From: Streptomyces sp. B21-105 | Lineage (GTDB): Bacteria; Actinomycetota; Actinomycetes; Streptomycetales; Streptomycetaceae | NCBI RefSeq assembly: GCF_036898465.1 | Contig: NZ_JARUMJ010000001.1 | Span: 5,208,001 to 5,272,000, forward strand | Length of the DNA stretch: 64,000 nt | Reading direction: 5' to 3' | Shown: in pieces, positions 9,133-17,629 of the stretch | Layout of the letters: the number at the start of each line of letters is the position of its first letter | Position numbering within the stretch: position 1 is the stretch's first letter | Program-made: the position numbers and the translations under genes | The notes under the pieces: model-generated | What the model saw: only the letters and a program-made list of their open reading frames with translations | Databases searched by the model: none | Told to the model about the DNA's origin: nothing

Positions 9133-10353
9133 ATGGAACCTATGGAACCGAACGATCTGCGGGTCGATGAGACCGACGCGACGGCAGCGCACCTCGCACC
9201 CAGGATCGCGGCGGGCATCACCACGGTCGTCCTGCTGGCCTTCGGCTTCGTCGCCGTCACCTATCTGATGGCCGCCCGGCATCCCGCGCCCCGGCTGGCG
9301 GGGGCGCTGGGGCTGCTCGCGCTGGTGCTGGCGCTGCAGTTCTTCATCTCCTTCCCGCGGCTGCTGCCCAGGGTGGCGCCCGGGCTGGCGTCGCGGCTGG
9401 GCCGGCACCGCTGGTTCCTGCTTGGCGCGCAGGCACTGCTGACGTATGTGCCGTTCCTGCAGTTCGGGCTGGCCTGGCTCCCGTTGCCCGGGCTGCTGGC
9501 GGGGTCGGCGCTGCTGGTGCTGCGCGACATCCGGCAGGGGTGGACGGCGTTCGGCCTGATCGTCCTGAGCACGGACCTGCTGCAGTTCGGCATCGGGCTC
9601 GGCTGGCGGAACGTTTCCTACACCACCGTGTCCACGATCCTGACCGGCCTCGTCGTGTTCGGTCTGTCCCGGCTCACCGACCTGGTCTCCGAGGTGCACC
9701 GCTCCCGCGCCGAGCTGGCGCAGTTCGCGGTCACCCAGGAGCGGCTGCGCTTCGCCCGTGACCTGCACGACCTGCTCGGCTACAGCCTGTCCACGATCAC
9801 CCTCAAATGCGAGCTCGCCTACCGGCTGACGCCGGTGACCGCCGACCAGGCCCGGCAGGAGATCTCCGAGGTCCTCGACATCTCCCGGCAGGCGCTCGCC
9901 GACGTCCGCGCGGTGGCCCACGGTTACCGGGAGATGTCGCTGTGCGCCGAGGTGCGCGCCGCCCAGGCCATGCTCTCGACGCTGGGCGTGCAGGCGAAGG
10001 TCGACGTGGCGTCCGACTCGCTGTCCACCGAGGTGGACACCGTGCTGGCCACGGTGTTCCGCGAGGGGCTGACCAACATCCTGCGCCACAGCGAGGTCAG
10101 ACGGTGCGAGATCGAGACTGGCCGCCGGGCCGGCGCGGTCTGGTTCCGGCTGGCCAACGACGGCGTGGTCCGCACGGGGACGGTCCAGGGCGCGGAGCAG
10201 GGCGGCGGCAGCGGCATCAAGAACCTGACCTTCCGCGTGGAACGCCTCGGTGGCCGCCTCACGGCCGGCGTCGACGACAACGGCTGGTTCGAACTCCGCC
10301 TGGAGATGCCCCTGGGCGAGGTCCCGGCCCCCCGGTCGCCCGTACGGTCCTGA
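9133..10353 (+). CDS. Sensor histidine kinase, NarL/DesK type
   Basis: 406 residues. The N-terminal ~190 residues hold about five to six hydrophobic segments. The dimerisation box FARDLHDLLGYSLSTIT contains the predicted phospho-His (residue 212), and the C-terminal ATPase has FREGLTNILRHS and a G-rich block GSGIKNL. It begins 81 bases after the dehydrogenase and on the same strand, so it may be read from the TOMM promoter. The probable partner regulator is on the opposite strand, tail to tail, at 10590-11207. ATG 9142 is an alternative start; neither has a well-placed ribosome site. Confidence 0.9.
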   Translation: MEPMEPNDLRVDETDATAAHLAPRIAAGITTVVLLAFGFVAVTYLMAARHPAPRLAGALGLLALVLALQFFISFPRLLPRVAPGLASRLGRHRWFLLGAQALLTYVPFLQFGLAWLPLPGLLAGSALLVLRDIRQGWTAFGLIVLSTDLLQFGIGLGWRNVSYTTVSTILTGLVVFGLSRLTDLVSEVHRSRAELAQFAVTQERLRFARDLHDLLGYSLSTITLKCELAYRLTPVTADQARQEISEVLDISRQALADVRAVAHGYREMSLCAEVRAAQAMLSTLGVQAKVDVASDSLSTEVDTVLATVFREGLTNILRHSEVRRCEIETGRRAGAVWFRLANDGVVRTGTVQGAEQGGGSGIKNLTFRVERLGGRLTAGVDDNGWFELRLEMPLGEVPAPRSPVRS

Positions 10354-10374
10354 CAGCGCAAGGCCCGCGGGCCG

Positions 10375-10535
10375 GACGTCCACCCTCGGGCCGGGCGCCT
10401 GCGGTACGGGACCCTTCACGCCGGGCGCCTGTGGGACGACGTCCACGGGGCGGCGGGTTCCTGCGGGCCGGACGCTTGTGGGGCGGGCGCCTACGGGACA
10501 CCTTCGTGCCGGGCGCGTCCGGAGCGGGGTTACGG
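10375..10535. repeat. Degenerate GC-rich intergenic repeats
   Basis: Between the convergent kinase and regulator genes, variants of CCGGGCGCCTGYGGGAC recur about five times at irregular 30-40 base intervals. No gene or clear hairpin terminator is seen. Confidence 0.5.
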
Positions 10536-10589
10536 GACGGGGATACGGGACGGGCGCGGCGGCGCGGGATTCGGGGTGCCGGCGGTGGG

Positions 10590-11207
10590 TCAGAGCCAGC
10601 CTGATTCGCGGGCGATCCTGATGGCGTCCACCCGGTTGCGGGCGCCCAGCTTGGTGACCGCGGTGGTCAGGTAGTTGCGTACCGTGCCGGTGGCGAGGTG
10701 GAGTTTGCGCGCTATCTGGGCGGCCTCCTCGCCCTGGGCCGCCAGCCGCAGCACCTCGACCTCGCGGGAGGTGAGCGCGCCCGGCTGGGTCTCCAGCGCG
10801 GCGAGGGCGAGCGTCGCGTCGAACGCGCGCTCGCCCCTGGCGATGGCCCGGATCGCGGCGGTCAGCCGCTCCGGCTCGGCGTCCTTGGGCAGGAAGCCCC
10901 GGGCGTGGGCCGCCACCGCCCGGCGCAGATGGCCGGGCTGCCCCAGACCGGTGAGGATCAGCGTGCGGCACTCCGGCAGCGTCGTGTACAGCGCGGACGC
11001 CACGCTGATCCCGTCCGTGCCCGGCAGGTCGATGTCCAGCACGGCGACGTCGGGCCGGCACTCCAGGGCGCGCGCCACGACCTCCGAGCCGTTCGACAAC
11101 TCCGCGACGACCTCAATGTCCCCTTCGAGGCTCAGCAGGGAGACAAGTGCCCTGCGCAGCATGTGGAGATCCTCAGCCAGCAAGACTCTGATCACCTGGT
11201 CATTCAA
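10590..11207 (-). CDS. NarL/FixJ-family response regulator
   Basis: 205 residues: receiver domain (1-~120) with phospho-acceptor Asp58 in VAVLDIDLPG, conserved Lys in FLPKDAEP, and a C-terminal LuxR-type helix-turn-helix (LTSREVEVLRLAAQGEEAAQ, then GTVRNYLTTAVTKLGA). It follows the flavin oxygenase gene by 32 bases on the same strand and so lies at the end of the operon reductase / glycosylase / oxygenase / regulator. The sensor kinase 237 bases away on the other strand is the likely cognate partner. The start is uncertain: TTG 11207 gives the full receiver fold but has no good ribosome site; GTG 11195 is an alternative. Confidence 0.9.
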   Translation of the reverse strand: MNDQVIRVLLAEDLHMLRRALVSLLSLEGDIEVVAELSNGSEVVARALECRPDVAVLDIDLPGTDGISVASALYTTLPECRTLILTGLGQPGHLRRAVAAHARGFLPKDAEPERLTAAIRAIARGERAFDATLALAALETQPGALTSREVEVLRLAAQGEEAAQIARKLHLATGTVRNYLTTAVTKLGARNRVDAIRIARESGWL

Positions 11208-11239
11208 GCATCGGAATCTGGCCGTGTAAGCAAGTTTCG

Positions 11240-12361
11240 TCAGATGGCTTGTTCGATAAGTGCCGTGCTGTAGTTCGCCGCTGCCCGGGTGATGTCGTAG
11301 CGCAGCGCCACATGACTGGTCGCCGTCGTGACGTCCCGCCAGACGCGCTGCAGCTCACCCGAGTCGCTCAGTCCCGCCGTGCCCGCCACGCGCACCAGCG
11401 CCGTGACGGCCTCGGCCGCCTGTTCGCCGGCGAACGAGGCATTGCGCTGATTGCGTGCCAAAAAGGTTGGCGTGAAAGTGCGGTCGTCGATCACGGCGGC
11501 GTTCTGCTCGACCAGATGCCGCGCCGAGTCGATCCGCGCGGTCGCCCGGACCAGCTCGATCTGCACCGCCTCGGTGAGCCGCTTGCCCTTCAGCACGCGG
11601 ACGGCGGCCCTCAGCGCGCCCTGCGCGGCGCCCACGGCGGGGGCGGCGAAGGTGGTCGCCCCGATCGCCTGGAAGGGGATGTTGTGCGCGGGCAGCGGGG
11701 ACCAGCTGTTGACGCCGGTCTCCATCTCCGCGCGCGCGAAGGACAGATGGGCCGGCACGAACACGTCGTCCACCACCACGGTGTGGCTTCCGGTGGCCCG
11801 CATGCCGACGCAGTCCCAGGACTGCACCACGCCGAAGGTCCCCCTGGGCAGCGCGAAGAAGCGCGGTCCCGCGTCCTCCTCGGACACGGTCGCGCACAGC
11901 AGCACCCAGTCCGCGAAGTCGACGCCGCTGATGTACTGCCAGCGGCCGGAGAGCCGGTAGCCGTTCTCGGCCGGCTCGGCCGTGCCCGCCGGCACCAGGC
12001 CGGTGGCGACGAGGGCGTCGGCGCCCGACCCCCACAGCTTCTCGTGCCCCTGCTCGGGCAGGTGCGCGGCGTAGCGGGAGGACGCGGCCAGCAGCGCGAC
12101 GCACCAGCCGGTGGCGGCGCACGACGCCGACACCCGCAGCACGCCCCGCACGAAGTCGGCGACACTCCCCTCGGTCCCGCCGTAGCGCGCGGAGACGAAG
12201 TGCCGCGCGAACCCGCTCGCGCGCAGGGCGGTGACGACGTCCGCGGACAGACGCCCGGTGGCGTCGGCGGCCGCGGCGTGCTCGGCGGACAGCGCGGCCA
12301 GCTCGCCGGCCGCCGCCGACAGGTCGCGGATGGGGAGGGTGGAGAGGGTGGCGACGCTCAT
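11240..12361 (-). CDS. Acyl-CoA dehydrogenase-fold flavin monooxygenase (oxygenase component)
   Basis: 373 residues with acyl-CoA dehydrogenase N-terminal, middle and type-2 C-terminal regions (YISGVDFADWVLLC; CVGMRATGSHTVVVDDVFVP). Proteins of this kind in aromatic polyketide clusters (for example ActVA-ORF5 type) are the oxygenase half of two-component FMNH2 hydroxylases, not beta-oxidation enzymes. That role is inferred here, and the flavin-reductase-like protein at 16.9 kb could supply reduced flavin. ATG 12361 follows a GAGGAG ribosome site. The 110 bases separating it from the upstream glycosylase gene are short GC-rich repeats (GTGCG/GCGCG types). Confidence 0.82.
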   Translation of the reverse strand: MSVATLSTLPIRDLSAAAGELAALSAEHAAAADATGRLSADVVTALRASGFARHFVSARYGGTEGSVADFVRGVLRVSASCAATGWCVALLAASSRYAAHLPEQGHEKLWGSGADALVATGLVPAGTAEPAENGYRLSGRWQYISGVDFADWVLLCATVSEEDAGPRFFALPRGTFGVVQSWDCVGMRATGSHTVVVDDVFVPAHLSFARAEMETGVNSWSPLPAHNIPFQAIGATTFAAPAVGAAQGALRAAVRVLKGKRLTEAVQIELVRATARIDSARHLVEQNAAVIDDRTFTPTFLARNQRNASFAGEQAAEAVTALVRVAGTAGLSDSGELQRVWRDVTTATSHVALRYDITRAAANYSTALIEQAI

Positions 12362-12471
12362 GGTGGACGACTCCTCGGATGTGGGCGCGCGGGTGCGCAC
12401 GCGTGGGTGGGGACCCGTGGCTGCGGGCGCGTGGCTGCGGACGCGCGGCGGCGGGCGCGGGCGCGCGGGTG

Positions 12472-13590
12472 TCAGCCGACCGTCTCGAACCGGATGTCGT
12501 GGCGCCCGGTCCCGGAGGCGGCGAAGCGCAGCAGCCGCTCCCCCTCCTCGGTCAGTTCGGCGACGTCCCGGCGTGCCAGGGGGACGAAGGGCTCGACGAC
12601 CAGGGTGGCGGCGTCCTTGGCGCGGTCGATCCGCCACAGGCCCCGCACGAAGCCGTCGATCAGGAAGGTGGCGCGGATGATGCCGTTGCTGGTGAAGACC
12701 CTCGGACGGTGCTCCGCCGCCATGATCCGTGCCCGGTCGGCGTGCGAGAGCAGGATGTTGTCGAACTCGGGCAGATACCGGGCGGGCAGCTCCTCGGACG
12801 GGTCCGGCAGCCGCGTCCCCACCAGGTCGTACAGCACGGTCCCGGCCTCGTCCCGGTAGGTGCGCAGGGCCGGCCCGAGCCGGGTGAACGCCTCCTTCAG
12901 CCGGGTCAGACCGGACCACTTCTGCATGTCCTTGACGCTCGCCGGGCCGAACGCGGCCAGGTAGCGCCGTACATAGGTGTCGAGGGAGGCGTCCGGATCG
13001 AGCCCGCGGCCCAGCCAGCGCTCGACGGTGGTGTGCGCGGCCTGCCCGCTGTGGCCCCAGAGCCCGCGCGGCGGGACCTGGACCAGCGGCACCAGGTTGC
13101 GCACGGTCTGCGCCAGCGCGTTGGCGTCGTGCCCCGGCATGCGCTGCGCCATCAGCGCGCCCAGCTCGGCGAAGGTGAGCGTGCGCTCCTCGGCCAGCTC
13201 CGCGCCCAGCTTGGCGATCTCGTCGGTGGCCAGGCCCGCGACCTGCCGGCCGAACTGCCCCTTGACCGTGCGGGCCAGCATCTCGGCCAGCAGCGGACGC
13301 AGGGCGAGGCAGTCGTCGTCGGTGACGAGGTGGATGGTGGAGCGCATCAGCGCGATGCGCACCACCTTCCGCTCCCGGACCAAGGCCGCCAGGTCCTCGA
13401 CCGCGAAGTCCGCGAGCCGGGTCCACAGCCCGATGTACGGCGGGTTGGGGGCCTGGGCCTGCAGCCCGGCCAGATGGGCGACGGCCTGCGCGGGCGACAG
13501 CGTGGACCGCTCGGCGAGCAACTGGCGGTGGATCAGTGCGCGGTTGAGCGCACGCACACTCAGGACCGGGCCTGCGGACGTAGTGCTCAC
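12472..13590 (-). CDS. AlkZ/HedH4-type winged-helix DNA glycosylase (HTH_42), self-resistance
   Basis: 372 residues of the HTH_42/AlkZ family, built from tandem winged helices. The paired catalytic glutamines are visible as Q44-A-Q46 in AGLQAQAP, and other family blocks include STIHLVTDDDCLALRPL and LLSHADRARIM. AlkZ, TxnU and HedH4 proteins excise bulky alkylated bases and protect producers of azinomycin, trioxacarcin and hedamycin. Family membership is seen in the sequence; a resistance role is inferred from its place inside a polyketide cluster. GTG 13590 starts three bases after the upstream reductase stop, so they are co-translated. It strongly suggests that the product alkylates DNA. 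Confidence 0.88.
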   Translation of the reverse strand: MSTTSAGPVLSVRALNRALIHRQLLAERSTLSPAQAVAHLAGLQAQAPNPPYIGLWTRLADFAVEDLAALVRERKVVRIALMRSTIHLVTDDDCLALRPLLAEMLARTVKGQFGRQVAGLATDEIAKLGAELAEERTLTFAELGALMAQRMPGHDANALAQTVRNLVPLVQVPPRGLWGHSGQAAHTTVERWLGRGLDPDASLDTYVRRYLAAFGPASVKDMQKWSGLTRLKEAFTRLGPALRTYRDEAGTVLYDLVGTRLPDPSEELPARYLPEFDNILLSHADRARIMAAEHRPRVFTSNGIIRATFLIDGFVRGLWRIDRAKDAATLVVEPFVPLARRDVAELTEEGERLLRFAASGTGRHDIRFETVG

Positions 13591-13592
13591 GG

Positions 13593-14605
13593 TCAGGACA
13601 ACCTCACCAGCGCGGTGCCGGAGAGCCGGCCCTTCATCAGATCGATCATGGCCTGCGGCAGCGCGGCGACGCCGCCCTCCACCACGGTGTGCGGGAAGGA
13701 GATCCGGCCCTCGGCGAGCCACGCGCCGAACTGCGCGTTCCAGTCCTCGATCTGCTGCGGGGTGTGCAGGGTGGCGAAGCCCTGGAAGGACAGCTCGCGC
13801 GGGATGAGACTCGTGAGGTCCAGCCGGGGGCGGGCGTCCTCGCCGTGCTGTGCGGCCAGCGAGCCGCAGAGCGCGAAGCGGGCCCCGGGGCGGCCGCCTG
13901 CACCGCGGCCTCGAACTGCTCGCCGCCGACGTTGTCGAAGAAGACCGTGATCCCGTCCGGCGCCAGCTCGCGCAGCCGGTCGACGACCGGGCCGTCGTGG
14001 TAGTCGAACGCCGCGTCGTAGCCGGCCTCTTGGACCAGGAAGTCGATCTTCTGCGGGGAGCCGGTGCTGCCGATGACCTTCGCCGCGCCGAGCGCCTTGG
14101 CGATGTGGGCGGCGAGGCAGCCGACGCCGGAGGTCGCGCCGGAGACGAACACCACGTCGCCCTCGCGGACCTTGGCGATCTCGGCGAGCCCGCGCCAGGC
14201 CGTGGGCCCGTTGGAGAGGAAGTACTCGCTGCCGGGCAGCAGTTCGGGGTCCCGCCTGAAGAACTGTCCGGCGTAGCCCACGACATGGTCGCGCCAGCCG
14301 CTGAAGTGCTCGACCAGGTCGCCCACGGCAAGGTCGGGGCTGGCGGACTTCACCACGGTGCCGACCGTGCGGCCCCACATGGGCTGCCCCAGCTGGAACA
14401 CGGGGATAGGGATGTCCAGCGAGGACTGCATCTGGTCGCGGTAGACCGTGCCGAGGGACATCCAGTCGTTGCGGACCACCACCTGACCCGGCTCCGGCTC
14501 GGCCAGCTCCGTCACGGCGACCTCGAAGTGGTCGAGGGAGAGCTCGCCGTCCGGGTAGGAGACGAGCCGCACCTCCTGGCTCTTCGTCGGCGTCCCGTCG
14601 GACAT
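13593..14605 (-). pseudogene. MDR-family NADP-dependent oxidoreductase with an apparent single-base frameshift
   Basis: Medium-chain reductase of about 336 residues starting MSDGTPTKSQEVRLVSYPDG at ATG 14605 behind a GGAGCTG ribosome site. The cofactor-binding block VFVSGATSGVGCLAAHIAKA is intact. Near 13890, after EQFEAAVQAA, the frame switches: the conserved continuation RPGARFALCGSLAAQHG to the C-terminal GTALVRLS lies in the next frame and ends at 13593. Adding one C/G in the GGCCGCCCCGGGG run would restore a normal gene, so this is either a recent mutation or a sequencing indel. It belongs to the PGR/leukotriene B4 12-hydroxydehydrogenase-like group of enone reductases. It is the first gene of the minus-strand operon and divergent from the SnoaL-like gene at 14856. 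Confidence 0.82.
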
Positions 14606-14855
14606 GTCGTCAGCTCCTTGTGCGAGGAAATCGAAGGGTCGTGCTGTGCCGAGGGTGCGGGAGCGGTCTCGAAGTGAGGTCGCGCCCGGCTGGAGCGTCC
14701 CGGTCGGCGTCCGCGGTCGCGGACCGTCCCCGCAGCCATGATCGACGGGACGGGGCCCCGACAGGGGCGTTTCACCCACGCTCCAGCCGCTCTGGATCGG
14801 CGCGGGACACGGTGCGGTTCCCGCGAAACCACCGGACCGTCGAAAGGGGTGCACC

Positions 14856-15350
14856 GTGTCACCGACACTGCAGCACTCGGAGCAGCACTCGGAGCAGCAC
14901 ACCGGCCAGAACGCGGATGTCTCCTCGGAGATCGCCGCCTTCTACGCCCACCAGATGCCGCTGCTGGAGGCGCGCGACTTCGAGGCCTTCGTGCAGACCT
15001 TCACCGAGGACTGTTCCTTCGGCTACGAGGGCGCCTGGCAGCTGGGCAGCCGCCCAGCGCTGCTGGAGGGCGTGCGCGCGAACATCTCCCGCTACGGGAC
15101 CAGCACCATCCGGCACTGGTTCGAGAACCGCCGGGCCGAGCCGCAGCCGGACGGCGCGCTCCGGGTCACCGCCACCTGCCTGGTCAGCGTCACCGACGAG
15201 AACGGCGACGTGACCTTCGAGCCGAGCTGTGTCGTCACCGACGAACTGGTGCGCACCGGGGAGGGGCTGCGCGTCAGGGCCCGGGTCATCCGCCACGACG
15301 TGCCCGACCCGGGCCGCTTCTACGCCCGGCTCGCGGCCCAGCACAGCTGA
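14856..15350 (+). CDS. SnoaL/NTF2-fold polyketide-modifying protein (copy 1)
   Basis: 164 residues, GTG start at 14856 after GAAAGGGG. The cone-shaped SnoaL/NTF2 fold is recognised from AFYAHQMPLLEARDFEAFVQ and the later FEPSCVVTDELVRT. Such proteins act in aromatic polyketide clusters as aldol cyclases, hydroxylases or epoxide-processing enzymes, and the exact role here is unknown. It is clearly a paralog of the protein at 23598-24038 (shared RHWF, FEP and DELVRT blocks). The N-terminus has a short HSEQHSEQH repeat. First gene of the rightward series after the divergent promoter region 14606-14855. Confidence 0.82.
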   Translation: MSPTLQHSEQHSEQHTGQNADVSSEIAAFYAHQMPLLEARDFEAFVQTFTEDCSFGYEGAWQLGSRPALLEGVRANISRYGTSTIRHWFENRRAEPQPDGALRVTATCLVSVTDENGDVTFEPSCVVTDELVRTGEGLRVRARVIRHDVPDPGRFYARLAAQHS

Positions 15351-15525
15351 CCGAGCCCCCACGACCGGCACCGACCGGCACCGTCCGGCACGACCCGTTC
15401 GACCGGCGCCGTCCGGCACGCACGTGGAGCAGAGAGAGGCGGTTGTTGTTCGGTGGTCAGTGGACGCCGGTCCGCCCTGGCGGCGAACCGGCCCTCCCCG
15501 CCCTGCTCCTCCGCAGGAGCTTCGT

Positions 15526-15574
15526 TTCTCCCCCCGCCAGCGGGAGGTACCCCCACCCCTGCCCGAAGGCAGGG
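15526..15574. repeat. Small dispersed repeat element plus hairpin upstream of the methyltransferase gene
   Basis: GGGAGGTACCCCCA (15541-15554) is the exact reverse complement of the 14-mer TGGGGGTACCTCCC found inside the tnpB remnant at 47672. It is flanked by CTCCCCCCGC, which can pair with it. Directly after it, CCCCTGCC-CGAA-GGCAGGGG (15555-15574) is a perfect 8-bp hairpin ending seven bases before the ribosome site of the next gene. Confidence 0.7.
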
Positions 15575-15596
15575 GCATCCACGAAGGAGAGACCCG

Positions 15597-16640
15597 ATGA
15601 CCACTCCCGCACTTCCCTCCCTCGAAGCCCGGGTGAAGCTGTACCGGATCGGTATGGGCTTCGCGGCCCTGCAGTTCGTCCAGGCCGCCGTCGACCTGAA
15701 GGTGGCCGACGCGCTGGACGACGAGCCGCTCGGCGCCGACGAGCTGGCGAAGGCCGTCGACGCGGACCCGGACGCGCTCGGCCGGCTGCTGCGCGCACTG
15801 TCCTGCCACGGGTTCTTCGAGGCCGTCGAGGACGGCCGGTTCCGCCACACCGAGCTGTCGCGGATGATCCGTCAGGACTCCACCTGGGGCGCCCCCGACG
15901 TCATCCGCTTCGGGTGGCTGCACGTGCCGGTCTCGGTGCTGCACCACACCGCGGACGCCGTGCGCACCGGCGAGGCGGCCTTCCCCAAGGTCTTCGGCAC
16001 CCAGGCGCAGAGCTACTTCGTCAACGACGACCCCGAGGCCGGCGCGATCTTCAACCGGGCGATGACCGCCAACACCATCCTGCTCAACAACGCGCCCGCG
16101 CTGGTGGCGGCGCTCGCGCCGAGTCCCGGCGAGACGGTCATGGACGTGGGCGGCGGCCAGGGGCAGCTGCTGCTCCAGCTGATGGAGGCGTACCCCGACA
16201 TCGACGGGGTGCTGCTCGAGCTGGAGCAGGTGCTGCCGGGCGTCGACGAACGGCTGCGGGCGGGCGGCGCGCTGGCCGCCCGCGCCGAACTGCTCGCCGG
16301 GGACTGCCGCGAGTCCGTGCCGGGCGGAGCGGACGTCTATCTGTACAAGCACATGATGTACATGTGGGACGACGACACCGTCGTCACCATCCTGCGCAAC
16401 ACCGCGCGGGCCGCGGCCTCCGGGGCCCGGGTCGTCGTCGTCGACATGCTGCTGGGCGGCGACAGCCCGTTCGAGGAGATCTGCACCGCCGTCGACCTGC
16501 TGATGGTGCTCATGGGCGGCGGGAAGCGGCGCAGCGTCGACCAGTTCGCGGCGCTGTTCGAGCAGGCCGGCCTCGACTACCAGGGCGCGCGCAGCATCGA
16601 GGGCGACCAGTCGGTCCTGCTGACCGCGCTCGTCCCGTAG
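15597..16640 (+). CDS. SAM-dependent O-methyltransferase-fold protein
   Basis: 347 residues. N-terminal dimerisation/winged-helix part (FVQAAVDLKVADAL) and C-terminal SAM-binding domain (VMDVGGGQGQLLLQLM). This is the family of DnrK, TcmN and related polyketide O-methyltransferases. Where classical members have a catalytic His in a KHVLHDWDDE-like segment, this protein reads YKHMMYMWDDD, so the general base is not conserved. In this family loss of the base can accompany a changed reaction (for example RdmB). Start ATG 15597 follows GAAGGAGAG. Lies between the SnoaL-like and FMN-protein genes in the polyketide series. Confidence 0.87.
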   Translation: MTTPALPSLEARVKLYRIGMGFAALQFVQAAVDLKVADALDDEPLGADELAKAVDADPDALGRLLRALSCHGFFEAVEDGRFRHTELSRMIRQDSTWGAPDVIRFGWLHVPVSVLHHTADAVRTGEAAFPKVFGTQAQSYFVNDDPEAGAIFNRAMTANTILLNNAPALVAALAPSPGETVMDVGGGQGQLLLQLMEAYPDIDGVLLELEQVLPGVDERLRAGGALAARAELLAGDCRESVPGGADVYLYKHMMYMWDDDTVVTILRNTARAAASGARVVVVDMLLGGDSPFEEICTAVDLLMVLMGGGKRRSVDQFAALFEQAGLDYQGARSIEGDQSVLLTALVP

Positions 16641-16641
16641 G

Positions 16642-16666
16642 AGAGCCAGGAGCCAGGAGCCAGGAG
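16642..16666 (+). repeat. 7-bp GAGCCAG tandem repeat in a 260-bp spacer
   Basis: Three and a half copies of GAGCCAG lie just after the methyltransferase stop. The remainder of the spacer to 16900 is GC-rich without a recognised gene or terminator. Confidence 0.6.
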
Positions 16667-16900
16667 TGCGTGACGCCGGGGCGTCCGGGTCCAGGGAGTA
16701 GTCGGGGGCCCGGATCGCAGCGGAGCAACAGGGGTGGGAACGCCGTGGGCGTCCCGCCCCTGACGCATGCCGGGGCCAGGGGGCGGTGGGGCGCCGGCGG
16801 GTGGGCCGCTTGAGGCGGGGTCCGTCGTGACACGAGCGGGCTGGCCGACCGTGGCGTGAACGGACCCCTGCCGCCATCCGCAGACTTTCGGGAGACAGCC

Positions 16901-17557
16901 ATGCCGCATCTGCTGCACATCGACTCCTCCGCCATGTCCCGGGGCTCGGTCTCCCGGGAACTGGCCAAGACCTTCCGCCGGGCGTGGCAGAAGGAGAACC
17001 CGGACGGTGTCGTCACCTACCGGGACCTGGGCGCCGTGCCCGTGCCACCGCTGACCGAGGCGGGCGTCACCGCGGGGTTCGTCCCGCCGGCCGCGCACGA
17101 CGGCCACCAGCGCGCCGCCATGCTGCTGCGCGACGAGCTCGTCGAGGAGCTGCTGGCCGCCGACACGCTGCTGGTGAGCACCCCGATGTACAACTGGTCG
17201 ATCCCCTCCACGCTCAAGGCGTGGCTCGACCAGGTGCTGGTCAACGACCGCACGATCACCTTCGACGGCAGCCCCGGCCCGCTGGCCGGGCGTCCCGCGA
17301 CCGTCGTCGCCAGCTACGGCGGCGGCTACAGCCCGGGCGCTCCCATGGAGAAGGCCAACCACTGCGGCCCCTACCTGCAGACCGTGTTCGGCACCGGTCT
17401 CGGACTGGACGTCGAGATCATCGCCGCCCAGCTCTCGCTGGCCCCCCGGGTGCCCGCGATGGCCGCGCTCGTGCCGCTCGCCGAGCAGTCGCTGGCCGAG
17501 GCCCACCAGGCGGCCGAGCAGCGGGCCCGTGAGGTGTCCGCCGTGCCGGTGCGGTGA
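16901..17557 (+). CDS. FMN-dependent NAD(P)H:quinone/azo reductase, flavodoxin-like fold
   Basis: 218 residues similar to AzoR-type flavodoxin_2 proteins: N-terminal LLHIDSSAMSRGSVSRELAK (phosphate-binding loop for FMN), STPMYNWSIPSTLKAWLDQV and ASYGGGYSPG. These enzymes use NAD(P)H and FMN to reduce quinones. In this context it may reduce a polyketide quinone or feed reduced flavin to the oxygenase at 11.2 kb; both are inferences. ATG 16901 follows GGGAGACAGCC. 72 bases separate it from KS-alpha. Confidence 0.88.
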   Translation: MPHLLHIDSSAMSRGSVSRELAKTFRRAWQKENPDGVVTYRDLGAVPVPPLTEAGVTAGFVPPAAHDGHQRAAMLLRDELVEELLAADTLLVSTPMYNWSIPSTLKAWLDQVLVNDRTITFDGSPGPLAGRPATVVASYGGGYSPGAPMEKANHCGPYLQTVFGTGLGLDVEIIAAQLSLAPRVPAMAALVPLAEQSLAEAHQAAEQRAREVSAVPVR

Positions 17558-17629
17558 TTGTCGAGTGAGTCACTAGCCAGACGCCGCATTCTCGTACAAA
17601 CCAACCTGCATTGATCCAGGAGGCCATCG

